Below, in pieces: positions 8,332 to 16,663 of a stretch of DNA of 64,000 nt (its first letter is position 1; the number at the start of each line of letters is the position of its first letter). The position numbers were made by a program, and so were the translations under genes. Source of the DNA: an uncultured Bacteroidota bacterium (GTDB taxonomy: Bacteria; Bacteroidota; Bacteroidia; Chitinophagales; Chitinophagaceae); assembly GCA_903906365.1 (NCBI GenBank), contig CAIVKC010000002.1, positions 1 to 64,000 on the forward strand. The letters run 5' to 3'. A model generated the notes under the pieces. It saw only the letters and a program-made list of their open reading frames with translations. It was not told the DNA's origin and did not search any database.

Positions 8332-9546
8332 CTATAACACCTCCAGCTGGTTGCGCAGCAGGTCTTCAAAAACATCCCTTCTTCGAATCAGGTAGCCTTC
8401 TCCGCCTCGAACAAGTACCTCTGCCGGCTTAAACCGCGCATTGTAATTGGAGGACATCTCAAAACCATATGCGCCCGCATTCCGGAACATAAGCAGGTCG
8501 CCTTCGTTGATCTGGGGCAGGGGCCGGTTTTCAGCAAAAGTGTCGGTTTCGCATATATTTCCGACGACGTTATAGGTTCTAAGGGGTCCGTGGGGATTGG
8601 AAAGATTCTCAATGATATGATAAGCTCCATAAAACATGGGCCTGATAAAATGGTTCAGCCCGCTGTCAACGCCGGCAAAAACTGCGGTGGCCGATTCCTT
8701 CAGAACATTTACCCGGGTAATGAAGTAGCCTGCCTCACTTACCAGGAACTTGCCTGGTTCAAACCATACCTTCAGTCTTTTGCCGGTCTTTTTTTCAAAC
8801 ATATCAAATTCCTCGGCGACCTTTTGACCCAACCGCTCAATATCGGTGACAGCCTCGCCTTCCCTGTAGGCCACCTTAAAGCCTCCACCCAGGTCAATGA
8901 TTTCCAGGTCCGGGAAATTTCCGGCGATGTCAAAGAGTACCTCGATGCCTTTAGCAAAGACTTCAACATCCTTGATTTCACTGCCGGTATGAATATGCAG
9001 GGCGTTGACGCAGACCCTGGTATCTTTCATCACCCGGACTACCTGGTCGATTTGTTCCAGGGGAATGCCAAATTTACTGTCCTGGTGACCGGTGGATATC
9101 TTCAGGTTGCCGCCGGCCATGATGTTGGGACGTAACCTGATGCCCACCGGGTAGGAATGACCAAATTTTTTTCCAAATTTTTCCAGGTTGGAGATGCTGT
9201 CAATATTGATGCTCACGCCGTAGCCCTGGGCAGCCTCGATCTCGGCAAAGGCAATATTGCTGGATGTATATAAGATTTGATCGGGGGTAAAACCCGCCCT
9301 GAGGGCCAAAAGCACCTCATTGATGGAACTGCAATCCACCTGGCAGCCGATTTCCCGTATGTATTTAAGTACGTTTATATTGGTAAGTGCCTTTCCCGCA
9401 TAGAAGAACCGGGCCCCCGATCCTTTAAATGCCTTCAGCAATCTTTCATATTGTTCCTTAATTTTTTCAGCATGGTAAACATAGAGCGGCGTACCAAATT
9501 TATTGGCCAAATCAATGAGAAATTCCCTGGATAATTGCTGTACCAT
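8332..9546 (-). CDS. lysA: Diaminopimelate decarboxylase
   Basis: PLP enzyme converting meso-2,6-diaminopimelate to L-lysine and CO2, the last step of lysine synthesis (404 aa). It has the alanine racemase-like barrel plus C-terminal beta domain. The Schiff-base lysine is Lys52 in FYAGKALTN. HIHTGSEI, LGGGFKV and EPGKFLV bind PLP phosphate and substrate, and CETDTF supplies the active-site cysteine from the partner subunit. The reading frame is open to 9606, but those extra residues translate a perfect terminator hairpin at 9575-9600, so the ATG at 9546 is the real start. The gene is the last of its strand group before the protease gene and probably has its own promoter between the hairpin and the ATG. 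Confidence 0.95.
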   Translation of the reverse strand: MVQQLSREFLIDLANKFGTPLYVYHAEKIKEQYERLLKAFKGSGARFFYAGKALTNINVLKYIREIGCQVDCSSINEVLLALRAGFTPDQILYTSSNIAFAEIEAAQGYGVSINIDSISNLEKFGKKFGHSYPVGIRLRPNIMAGGNLKISTGHQDSKFGIPLEQIDQVVRVMKDTRVCVNALHIHTGSEIKDVEVFAKGIEVLFDIAGNFPDLEIIDLGGGFKVAYREGEAVTDIERLGQKVAEEFDMFEKKTGKRLKVWFEPGKFLVSEAGYFITRVNVLKESATAVFAGVDSGLNHFIRPMFYGAYHIIENLSNPHGPLRTYNVVGNICETDTFAENRPLPQINEGDLLMFRNAGAYGFEMSSNYNARFKPAEVLVRGGEGYLIRRRDVFEDLLRNQLEVL

Positions 9547-9564
9547 AGCCTGCGAATATACTGT

Positions 9565-9600
9565 AAATAAAAAAAGGATGACCATTACCCTGGTCATCCT
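9565..9600 (-). terminator. Rho-independent terminator of scpB
   Basis: A perfect 10-base-pair stem (arms 9575-9584 and 9591-9600, loop TTACCC) is followed on the minus strand by a run of seven T residues. It lies between the scpB stop at 9628 and the lysA ATG at 9546, so it ends the scpB transcript. Confidence 0.85.
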
Positions 9601-9627
9601 ATTCAAATATTTTAGCCCCTTTGACGG

Positions 9628-10359
9628 CTATTCCTGTTTGTTTTCATCTTCCGGCGAATCCTGTGGTGCAGGGTTATCGGCGTGTTCAATCAGTTCACCG
9701 TCTTCACTTACTATGAGCACGGTCTCTTCTATTACTTCCTGTTCTATTATTTCCAGGGGCTGGGATTCTTCGGAAATAACCGGGTGGATCATGGTAGGCT
9801 GCGCCATGGCTTCTGCAAAAACTTCCTTTAGTTTGGGGAGATCCTCGGGGGAATTGATGCCAAAATAATCCATGAAGGACTTGGAGGTTGTGTAAACCAG
9901 GGGTTTGCCGGGCAATTCTTCATTTCGTCCGGTAATGATTATAAGGTCCTTTTCAAGTAATTTCTGAATGGAATAATCACTGTTTACCCCCCGGATCGAT
10001 TCAATTTCCCCCTTGGTGATGGGCTGCTTGTAGGCAATGATGGCAAGGGTCTCCAGTGCGGCCGTAGAAAGACGCTTCAGGAATTTTTCCCCATTGAGTT
10101 GGGCCACGGTCCTGTGAAAGTCCTTTTTGGTCAAAAACTGCCAGCCACCGCCACTTTCCCTCACTTCAAAAGGATAGAACTCAGAGGCATATTTTTCCAC
10201 AATACCATCCAGGGCTGTCTGGATCTGCTCCAAAGTCAGTTTTTCCTCCATGAACCCAAAGGCATTATTGATGAGCTCGGTCAGTTCCATGGAAGTAAGG
10301 GGCTTATCACTTGCAAATACAAGCGCTTCAATATGGGGGATGATATGTCCGATTTCCAT
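9628..10359 (-). CDS. scpB: SMC-Scp complex subunit ScpB
   Basis: Winged-helix kleisin-associated protein that, with ScpA and Smc, organises and helps segregate the chromosome. Two winged-helix domains are visible within the first 180 residues: the N-terminal HIEALVFASDKPLT segment and the LETLAIIAYKQPITKGEIESIRG signature, followed by TTSKSFMDYFG. The acidic tail beyond about residue 185 (243 aa total) is longer than the minimal B. subtilis protein of about 197 residues. This is common in Bacteroidota. It lies 71 bases downstream of atpG on the same strand and is closed by the terminator at 9565-9600. No scpA is present in the window. Confidence 0.93.
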   Translation of the reverse strand: MEIGHIIPHIEALVFASDKPLTSMELTELINNAFGFMEEKLTLEQIQTALDGIVEKYASEFYPFEVRESGGGWQFLTKKDFHRTVAQLNGEKFLKRLSTAALETLAIIAYKQPITKGEIESIRGVNSDYSIQKLLEKDLIIITGRNEELPGKPLVYTTSKSFMDYFGINSPEDLPKLKEVFAEAMAQPTMIHPVISEESQPLEIIEQEVIEETVLIVSEDGELIEHADNPAPQDSPEDENKQE

Positions 10360-10390
10360 GTGATTGATTTAGTTGCAGAAACCCTGTTTG

Positions 10391-10419
10391 AAAAAATCCC
10401 TGTTTGCCCCAACAAACGG
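10391..10419 (-). terminator. Weak terminator-like element after atpG
   Basis: On the minus strand a GTTTG/CAAAC stem (10413-10417 with 10402-10406) is followed by AGGGA and six T residues (10391-10396). It sits between the atpG stop and scpB. The stem is only five pairs, so it may be partial or non-functional. The direct repeat CCCTGTTTG (10382-10390 and 10398-10406) overlaps it. Confidence 0.35.
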
Positions 10420-10430
10420 CCATCCCCGCA

Positions 10431-11312
10431 TCAACCCTGGAGGGCCGCTGCACCACCCACAATTTCTGTCAATTCAGTGGTAATGGCAGCCTGCCTGGCC
10501 CGGTTGTAGGAAATACGCAGTGAACGCAGGATCTCATTGGCATTTTCACTGGCCTTGTCCATGGCAGTCATTCGGGCGCCGTGCTCAGATGCATTGGCAT
10601 CCAGTACGGCTTTAAAAAGCTGGGTATTAAGTATTTTGGGCATGAGCTCCGCGATGAGCTGTTCACGCTGGGGTTCAAATATAAAATCACTTCTGGTAGC
10701 GCCGTCCTTGCCAGCCACCCGGGGAATGGGAAGAAATGGTTCGGTAACAAACTTCATGGTAGCCGCATTCTTGAATTCACTGAACACCAATTCTACCGCA
10801 TCGAATTCCTTGTTTGAAAAGGCCTGCACGGCTGCCTGGGCACAGGCCTGCACGTTTTCAAAACTTAAGGAAAGGAAAATATCCTTGTAGGTTTCACTTA
10901 CTTTATAACCGTTTTTTGCAAAATGCTCATAGCCTTTCTTTCCAATGCTCCAAATATAAACCTGGCCTTTTGCAGCCTGGCTGGCATATTTTTCCTGTAT
11001 GGTGGCTTTGGCGAGTTTGATAATATTTGAATTATAAGCCCCGCAGAGTCCGCGGTCGCTGGTAATGACTATCATCAGGACTTTTTCCACCGGCCTGACA
11101 ACGGCCAGGCTCGTTCCTGATCCCCCTTCGGCATTGCTGACGATATTACTGAGTACCTCCTGTAATTTCTTGGCATAGGGGCGCATCTGCAGGATGGCAT
11201 CCTGTGCCCGGCGCAGTTTTGCCGCGCTGACCATTTTCATGGCTTTGGTAATCTGCTGGCTGCTTTGTACGGACTTGATCCGGTTTCGAACTTCCTTGAG
11301 TTGTCCTGCCAT
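10431..11312 (-). CDS. atpG: F1 ATP synthase gamma subunit
   Basis: Central rotor stalk of the F1Fo ATP synthase, coupling proton flow to ATP synthesis (293 aa; E. coli 287). The N-terminal coiled coil shows EVRNRIKSVQSSQQITKAMKMVSAAKLRRAQ, and the C-terminal helix shows SYNRARQAAITTELTEIVGGAAAL, both diagnostic. The central Rossmann-like domain (VITSDRGLCGAYN) is intact. Upstream is the divergent surE gene and downstream is scpB, so no other ATP synthase gene is adjacent. In many bacteria atpG follows atpA, so either the operon is split here or atpA ends elsewhere. A minus-strand TACCTTTG box at 11334-11341 is a plausible promoter element. Confidence 0.96.
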   Translation of the reverse strand: MAGQLKEVRNRIKSVQSSQQITKAMKMVSAAKLRRAQDAILQMRPYAKKLQEVLSNIVSNAEGGSGTSLAVVRPVEKVLMIVITSDRGLCGAYNSNIIKLAKATIQEKYASQAAKGQVYIWSIGKKGYEHFAKNGYKVSETYKDIFLSLSFENVQACAQAAVQAFSNKEFDAVELVFSEFKNAATMKFVTEPFLPIPRVAGKDGATRSDFIFEPQREQLIAELMPKILNTQLFKAVLDANASEHGARMTAMDKASENANEILRSLRISYNRARQAAITTELTEIVGGAAALQG

Positions 11313-11333
11313 AATTCTGATTTAAATCGGCCG

Positions 11334-11341
11334 CAAAGGTA
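11334..11341 (-). promoter_or_regulatory. Promoter -7 box for atpG
   Basis: The minus-strand sequence TACCTTTG matches the Bacteroidota TAnnTTTG element exactly and lies 22 bases before the atpG ATG. It overlaps an inverted repeat GGTAGC...GCTACC (11339-11355). No clear TTTG partner at -33 is visible. Confidence 0.45.
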
Positions 11342-11456
11342 GCGGTTTGCTACCGGAATTCCATTGGGATGTGGAAAAATCCGGTCCCCCCATGGTTAAT
11401 ATTAGATTAATGCGAATATCCGAAATATTACAGACTTTTGCCTCCTTTAAGGTGCT

Positions 11457-12257
11457 ATGGCAAAGAGAAAAATCAAGGAACAACCTGTTATACTGATTAC
11501 CAATGATGACGGAGTGACCTCACCCGGCATAAGAAGCCTTGTTGAAGCAGTCAGGGGACTGGGAAAAATCGTGGTCGTGGCACCCGATAAACCCCAGTCG
11601 GGCATGGGACATGCCATAACCATCGGGGTTCCCCTGCGGCTCTACCCCGTGGATATCTTTGAGGGAATCGAGGCCTGGCAATGTTCAGGTACACCCGTAG
11701 ACTGCGTAAAACTGGCTGTGGACAAGGTATTGCACCGCAAACCGGATCTTTGCCTGAGCGGCATCAACCACGGCTCCAATCATTCCATCAATGTCATTTA
11801 TTCCGGAACCATGTCCGCCGCCGTGGAAGCAGCCATTGAAAGCATCCCTTCCGTGGGGTTTTCCCTGATGGATTACAGTATGGAAGCAGATTTCAGCGCC
11901 GCCCGCAAATATGCTCGCATCATAGTGGAAAAGCTGCTGAAGGACCCTATTGACAAACATCTTATCCTCAATGTCAATATACCTATGGCCGATGAAAAGC
12001 AGATCAGGGGCATGAAGATATGCAGGCAGGCTTATGCCAAATATGAAGAAGATTTTGTGGAACGCCACGACCCCAATAACAGGAAATATTACTGGCTTAC
12101 GGGTAAATTCGTCAATTTCGACGCCGGAACCGATACGGATGTCTGGGCATTGGAAAACCATTATGTAAGCGTGGTACCCGTGCAGTTCGACCTTACCAAC
12201 TATTCGATCAAAAGCAAAATTGAAAAAACTTGGAATTCCCATGCTAAAAAAAGATAA
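11457..12257 (+). CDS. surE: 5'/3'-nucleotidase SurE
   Basis: Metal-dependent nucleotidase that dephosphorylates nucleoside 5'- and 3'-monophosphates, implicated in stress survival. The N-terminal LITNDDGVTSPGI motif supplies the paired aspartates that bind the metal. DKPQSGMGHAIT, CSGTPVDCVKLAV and SGINHGSN complete the conserved site. The 266 residues match the family. The ATG at 11457 is the first in frame, and the gene diverges from atpG. Its last 17 bases overlap the start of the next small membrane protein in another frame, which suggests translational coupling, with lpxB close behind. Confidence 0.95.
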   Translation: MAKRKIKEQPVILITNDDGVTSPGIRSLVEAVRGLGKIVVVAPDKPQSGMGHAITIGVPLRLYPVDIFEGIEAWQCSGTPVDCVKLAVDKVLHRKPDLCLSGINHGSNHSINVIYSGTMSAAVEAAIESIPSVGFSLMDYSMEADFSAARKYARIIVEKLLKDPIDKHLILNVNIPMADEKQIRGMKICRQAYAKYEEDFVERHDPNNRKYYWLTGKFVNFDAGTDTDVWALENHYVSVVPVQFDLTNYSIKSKIEKTWNSHAKKR

Positions 12258-12534
12258 CCTTAAATTCGGCATCCTCCTTGGTTTCCTCGCCCCCCTGCTG
12301 AGCCTCGTTATTTATTATTTTGTCAAATTTTATCCCCTGTTCACCATCAGGGATTTCATGCATTTTATAAGCACGAACCGAAATCAGGTTACCGCCATTT
12401 CTGTGCCCTGTCTGGTGCTCAATATTGCCCTGTTTACCTATTATATAAATACCCACCGGGATCAGACCGCCAAGGGCATTTTTACCATTACCCTGCTCTA
12501 TGCCATTGCTTCTCTCGCGGTAAAGTTTTTTTAA
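12241..12534 (+). CDS. Small integral membrane protein of unknown function
   Basis: 97 residues with three predicted hydrophobic spans (about 13-33, 55-72 and 79-96). The ATG at 12241 lies inside the end of surE (overlap of 17 bases). A TTG at 12220 would extend the overlap and add no conserved feature. I recognise no family. Its position between surE and lpxB is a familiar arrangement in this phylum and hints at an envelope-related role, but no function can be assigned. Confidence 0.7.
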   Translation: MLKKDNLKFGILLGFLAPLLSLVIYYFVKFYPLFTIRDFMHFISTNRNQVTAISVPCLVLNIALFTYYINTHRDQTAKGIFTITLLYAIASLAVKFF

Positions 12535-12575
12535 CCCGTACCAGCCGTCTACACAAGGCAGAATACCCAAGGGGC

Positions 12576-12604
12576 TTTGAAAGACGCAGATTCAACTAAT
12601 TTTG
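12576..12604 (+). promoter_or_regulatory. Bacteroidota-type promoter for lpxB
   Basis: TTTG at 12576-12579, 17 bases, then TAATTTTG at 12597-12604, an exact TAnnTTTG match. The lpxB ATG at 12632 lies 27 bases further on, so lpxB probably has its own promoter in addition to any read-through from surE. Confidence 0.55.
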
Positions 12605-12631
12605 TCCCAATTACCCAACCCCATTGCTACT

Positions 12632-13780
12632 ATGCGCTATTATATCATCGCAGGCGAGGCATCCGGAGACCTCCACGGCAGTAACCTGATCAGGGAACTG
12701 GTCAAACTCGATAACCAGGCAAATATCCGATGCTGGGGTGGTGACCTGATGCAAGGGGCGGGGGGCGAACTGGTGAAACATTACCGCGACCTGGCTTTTA
12801 TGGGATTTACAGAAGTACTGGCCAACCTGGGCACCATTTTCAGGAACCTGGCATTCTGCAAGGAGGATATCCTTGGTTTCCAGCCCGATACCCTGATTTT
12901 AATTGACTATCCCGGCTTTAATCTGCGCATCGCCAAATGGGCCAGGAAAAACGGGTTCAGGGTCATTTATTATATTTCACCGCAGGTCTGGGCCTGGAAG
13001 GAAAACAGGGTAAAACTGATTAAATCCTGCGTGGATAAAATGCTGGTAATCCTGCCATTCGAAGAGTCGTTTTACCGCAAATGGCAATATCCTGTAGAGT
13101 ACGTGGGTCATCCCCTGGTGGAAGTAGTGGACTCTTTCCGCAAACAATGGGAAAATCAGCCTTCTCCGGTACCCCAAATCAGTCATGCGGAAAAACCCAT
13201 CATTGCCCTGCTTCCAGGCAGCAGAAAACAGGAGATCCTTCAAAAACTTCCGGTCATGCTGGCGGCCAGCCGTTATTTTCCCCAATACTGCTTTATAGTT
13301 GCCCAGGCCCCTGGACTGGAGTCCTCCTTTTACCAGGATCTGACGGCTGGATATCCCAATGTCTCCTTTGTAAGTAACCAGACCTACCAGCTGCTCCTGC
13401 ATGCCAGGGCCGCCTGTGTCACCTCCGGCACAGCGACCCTGGAAACAGCCCTGTTTGGCGTCCCTGAAGTAGTATGTTATAAAGGGAGCAGCCTGTCTTA
13501 TCAAATCGCCCGACGCCTTATTAAAATAAAATACATTTCCCTGGTCAACCTCATCATGGACAGACTGGTGGTCAGAGAGCTGATTCAGCATGATTTGACG
13601 GTAGAAAATCTAAGGTCTGCCTTATCAGAATTGCTGGAAAATGGGGGAATGAGACAAAAGATGGAACAAGAATTCCTGGAACTGAGGGCTTTATTGGGAA
13701 AAGGAGGACATGCTTCTGCCAACGCAGCCAGGAGCATCTTTGCCTTCCTTTCTACTGGTGATGGCGAAATAAAAGCCTGA
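12632..13780 (+). CDS. lpxB: Lipid-A-disaccharide synthase
   Basis: GT-B glycosyltransferase (family GT19) joining UDP-2,3-diacylglucosamine and lipid X to form the lipid A disaccharide on the inner face of the inner membrane. The N-terminal YYIIAGEASGDLHG motif, DYPGFNLRIAKWAR, YYISPQVWAWKE and the C-terminal SGTATLETALFGVPEVVCYK nucleotide-binding segment are all present. The 382 residues from the ATG at 12632 equal the E. coli length. An upstream TTG at 12602 adds ten residues before the conserved start and is rejected. The 3' end overlaps the convergent small gene at 13752. Confidence 0.95.
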   Translation: MRYYIIAGEASGDLHGSNLIRELVKLDNQANIRCWGGDLMQGAGGELVKHYRDLAFMGFTEVLANLGTIFRNLAFCKEDILGFQPDTLILIDYPGFNLRIAKWARKNGFRVIYYISPQVWAWKENRVKLIKSCVDKMLVILPFEESFYRKWQYPVEYVGHPLVEVVDSFRKQWENQPSPVPQISHAEKPIIALLPGSRKQEILQKLPVMLAASRYFPQYCFIVAQAPGLESSFYQDLTAGYPNVSFVSNQTYQLLLHARAACVTSGTATLETALFGVPEVVCYKGSSLSYQIARRLIKIKYISLVNLIMDRLVVRELIQHDLTVENLRSALSELLENGGMRQKMEQEFLELRALLGKGGHASANAARSIFAFLSTGDGEIKA

Positions 13781-13925
13781 CAAAAATAACCGCCAGGGCA
13801 AAAAGAAACATGAAAATGGAAATCCGGTTGATTCCATGCATATATTTAATCCAACCGCTATGGGGAGCATTCGGGTCTTTCTTCCTGATATAGAGATATT
13901 CAGCTATTTGTTTCCATAAACCCAT
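13752..13925 (-). CDS. Short single-pass membrane protein (possibly DUF6728-type)
   Basis: 57-residue protein (64 if the ATG at 13946 is used). A charged N-terminal part WKQIAEYLYIRKKDPNAP is followed by HGINRISIFMFLFALAVIFVRLLF, a single membrane helix. The pattern recalls a small conserved Bacteroidota family that I believe is DUF6728, named from memory and not checked. Its last 29 bases overlap the end of lpxB on the opposite strand. Function unknown. Confidence 0.6.
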   Translation of the reverse strand: MGLWKQIAEYLYIRKKDPNAPHSGWIKYMHGINRISIFMFLFALAVIFVRLLFRHHQ

Positions 13926-14031
13926 ATAAAAGTATTTATCTTTCAAATCTAGTTAACAATGAACGCTTTTAATTTGTTTGCAAAAAAGGTTTGCAATAAA
14001 AAAATACCGCTTCTGTTTTTGTTAAATCTCC

Positions 14032-14039
14032 TATATTTG
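14032..14039 (+). promoter_or_regulatory. Promoter -7 box upstream of tRNA-Ala
   Basis: TATATTTG matches TAnnTTTG exactly about 74 bases before the tRNA. A TTTG partner at normal spacing is not present, so only the -7 element is claimed. Confidence 0.4.
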
Positions 14040-14112
14040 CAATCCCTCAGGTTTTAGGGCTGCAAACCGGCTATTTTTAACCCGTTTGATACCCTGGTAC
14101 CTGGTTACAAAT

Positions 14113-14186
<74 letters not shown>

Positions 14187-14198
14187 CATAATGATTAT

Positions 14199-14235
14199 CA
14201 GGCTTTTAGATTAATTTCTAAAAGCCTGTTTTTGT
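14199..14235 (+). terminator. Rho-independent terminator of tRNA-Ala
   Basis: A perfect 12-base-pair stem (14199-14210 with 14217-14228, loop TTAATT) is followed by TTTTTGTTGTG. It begins 13 bases after the tRNA 3' end. Confidence 0.88.
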
Positions 14236-14453
14236 TGTGTGTACAATATAGGTACAGCCGGCAGATCCTGAAGGGCTTTTTGCGGCGGTCCGTAAAATGC
14301 CGGTGTTTTAAGGTTTCAAAAATTACAGGAAAACAACCAGGTAATTGATTATATACCAATTGGTTAACATGCCCTTCTGAATTTTACCCAGATTTATTAA
14401 ACACTTCCTTTGGTTTGGGCAATTGATACTGGAAGCAAGAAAATCCGGCAGCT

Positions 14454-15368
14454 TCAATTAAACTGACTTCTGTATTCTCCCGGCGAAACATTCATTTTAT
14501 TTTTAAACAGCTTACTGAAAGATTGTGAATATTCAAATCCTAAACTATAAGCGATCTCACTGACAGACAAATTAGTCGTCGTCAGAAATTCTGTTGCTTT
14601 TTCTATAATCTTATTATGGATGTGCTGACGGGTATTTTGCCCTGTCAAGGTTCTTAACATATCGCTTAAGTACGGAGGGGACACATTCAATGAAGAGGCT
14701 ATTTTCTCAACCGTCGGCAATTTGGAATCGGAATTACCCTGAAAATGATCTTCCAGGATTCTTTCAAACCTTACCAACAAATCGTTTGATGCCATCTTTC
14801 GGGAAATGAATTGCCTGTTGTAAAACCGGTTGCAATAATTTAACAGAAGTTCTAAATTGGACACGATCACATCCTGACTAAATTGATCTAACCTCAAATC
14901 AATTTCATTTTGAATGTTTTGAACGATATTTTCAATGGTCTGCTGCTCAAGGCCTGAAAGATGCAAGGCCTCATTGACGGCATAAGAAAAAAAACCATAC
15001 TGTTTGATCGCTTTCCCCAAGGGGTATGACCTGATCAGATCCGGGTGAAATAGGAGTGTCCAGCCATCTGTGTTTCTGTCTTCTTTACTATCGATACTAA
15101 TTAATTGCTTCGGGGCAACAAAGGACATAATACCTTCATCAAAGTCATAGTGATTCTTGCCGTATACCAATTTTCCCTTAAAGCTTTGTTTGATGGTAAT
15201 ATTATAAAGATTCATCAATAATTTTTGCTGGACAGGCAAATGGAGATCCTGGGTCTGTGCATGATCAATAATAGTGATCAGGGGACTTAAAGGAACAGGT
15301 AAACCCATCAATGAATGGACTTCTTTGACGGTATCCAGGTTAAGGATGCTTCGCTCTTGACTATTCAT
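14454..15368 (-). CDS. AraC-family transcriptional regulator
   Basis: 304-residue regulator from the ATG at 15368 (a GTG at 15410 would place an inverted repeat inside the coding region). The C-terminal 100 residues hold the two AraC/XylS helix-turn-helix motifs: TVEKIASSLNVSPPYLSDMLRTLTGQ, and LSVSEIAYSLGFEYSQSFSKLFKNKMNVSPGEYR. The N-terminal part (about 1-190) is a cupin-like effector domain as in regulators that respond to small molecules. It follows the aldo/keto reductase on the same strand by 58 bases, so it probably controls or is co-expressed with that enzyme. Base composition is A/T-rich relative to the core genes on either side of the block. Confidence 0.9.
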   Translation of the reverse strand: MNSQERSILNLDTVKEVHSLMGLPVPLSPLITIIDHAQTQDLHLPVQQKLLMNLYNITIKQSFKGKLVYGKNHYDFDEGIMSFVAPKQLISIDSKEDRNTDGWTLLFHPDLIRSYPLGKAIKQYGFFSYAVNEALHLSGLEQQTIENIVQNIQNEIDLRLDQFSQDVIVSNLELLLNYCNRFYNRQFISRKMASNDLLVRFERILEDHFQGNSDSKLPTVEKIASSLNVSPPYLSDMLRTLTGQNTRQHIHNKIIEKATEFLTTTNLSVSEIAYSLGFEYSQSFSKLFKNKMNVSPGEYRSQFN

Positions 15369-15380
15369 AACTAAATAATC

Positions 15381-15413
15381 AGGGTGGACTATCCCAATTT
15401 TTCTGTCCACCCT
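15381..15413. promoter_or_regulatory. Inverted repeat between aldo/keto reductase and AraC gene
   Basis: A perfect 9-base inverted repeat (15381-15389 AGGGTGGAC; 15405-15413 GTCCACCCT) with a 15-base spacer. There is no T run after it on either strand, so an operator or a processed hairpin is more likely than a terminator. It lies directly before the AraC start, which would fit autoregulation. Confidence 0.5.
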
Positions 15414-15426
15414 AATTTACTGTAAT

Positions 15427-16464
15427 TTAAGCATTTAAAAAATCAACCCCCTCCCTTCTGTCCATGGTCATCACTTCAATCACATTGCCGGGATATTCAA
15501 CCGGTAATTGACTGATTTCATTCAGCAGGCTTAGTTCATCCGGCGTAAAGGCAACGTCAACAGCCTTTAGGTTGTCCTGCAACTGATGCAATTTGGTCGC
15601 CCCGATAATGACACTGCTGACTACAGGGCGATGTAACAACCAGGCAAGTGCTAACTGAGAAACGGATACCTTCTTTTGTTCTGCCATTGGGATGAGCACG
15701 TCCAATACATCGTAGGCCCGTTCTTCGTGAAAAGGAGGAAATGGAAAACTTCTGAGTCTCCCTTCTTCCTTTTGTACTCCTCTCGTGTATTTGCCGGTAA
15801 GCAAGCCGCCACTCAAGGGGCTCCATACCATCATACCCACCTTTTGATCCTGCAAAACGGGAACGATTTCACGCTCTATGTCTCTTACATCCAATGAATA
15901 ATTCACCTGAAGCGAAGCGAACCTGTCTAAATGGTTGTATTGAGAATAGGCTAGTCCTTTCATCAATTGCCATGCTGGGATATTGCTTGCACCAAAGTAC
16001 CTGATCTTTCCGCTCCTCACCAGGTCATCCAAAGTTCTGATGGTTTCTTCTATGGGAGTCAACGGGTCTGCTGTATGAATCTGATAGAGATCGATATAAT
16101 CAGTCCCTAACCTCCTCAAACTTCCCTCAATTTGATGAAGGATATGCTTTTTTGATAGCCCCCTGTCATTTTCACCTTTGCCCATCGAGCCTCTGACCTT
16201 TGTCGCCAAAACCAGATGGTGTCTCGGTATAGACAGGTTTTTGATCGCTTGCCCTATCATCATTTCTGAAAGGCCCTCTGAATAAATATTTGCCGTATCG
16301 ATAAAATTAACACCGGCCTGCATCGCCGTGTTGACCTGCTCATCTACTTTGTCCTGTGACAGATCACCCATATAGCCAAAAAACCCTTTCCCGCCATAAT
16401 TCATTGTACCTAAACAAAGAACCGATACTTTTAAACCTGTGTTTCCTAAAATTCTGTATTTCAT
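15427..16464 (-). CDS. Aldo/keto reductase
   Basis: 345-residue NADPH-dependent TIM-barrel oxidoreductase. The catalytic tetrad is visible: Asp and Tyr in DTANIYSEG, Lys in LATKVRG and His in LYQIHTAD. SALAWLL-type and VIIGATKLHQLQDNLKA segments bind the cofactor. It belongs to the YajO/Tas-like subgroup of single-domain reductases with broad carbonyl substrates. The ATG at 16464 begins the conserved MKYRILGNTGLKVS start, and the longer open frame to 16554 adds unconserved residues. It is followed by an AraC regulator gene, a pairing often seen with inducible detoxifying reductases. The substrate is not predictable. Confidence 0.92.
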   Translation of the reverse strand: MKYRILGNTGLKVSVLCLGTMNYGGKGFFGYMGDLSQDKVDEQVNTAMQAGVNFIDTANIYSEGLSEMMIGQAIKNLSIPRHHLVLATKVRGSMGKGENDRGLSKKHILHQIEGSLRRLGTDYIDLYQIHTADPLTPIEETIRTLDDLVRSGKIRYFGASNIPAWQLMKGLAYSQYNHLDRFASLQVNYSLDVRDIEREIVPVLQDQKVGMMVWSPLSGGLLTGKYTRGVQKEEGRLRSFPFPPFHEERAYDVLDVLIPMAEQKKVSVSQLALAWLLHRPVVSSVIIGATKLHQLQDNLKAVDVAFTPDELSLLNEISQLPVEYPGNVIEVMTMDRREGVDFLNA

Positions 16465-16663
16465 ATTCGAGTAATTATTGAAATACAAAGGTCTTCGGTT
16501 CCTATTGCCTGGTTGTATCCAAATCCAAGTACCTTGTGTCCAAAATGGAGCCAATAGCAGATTTAACCCTAGCCGGTGGTGACAATTTGCTGATTTAATA
16601 TAAAGCTAGGAAAGGATCCTAATTTTAGGTCTTGAATCACTAAAATCATTTTATTCCAACAAT

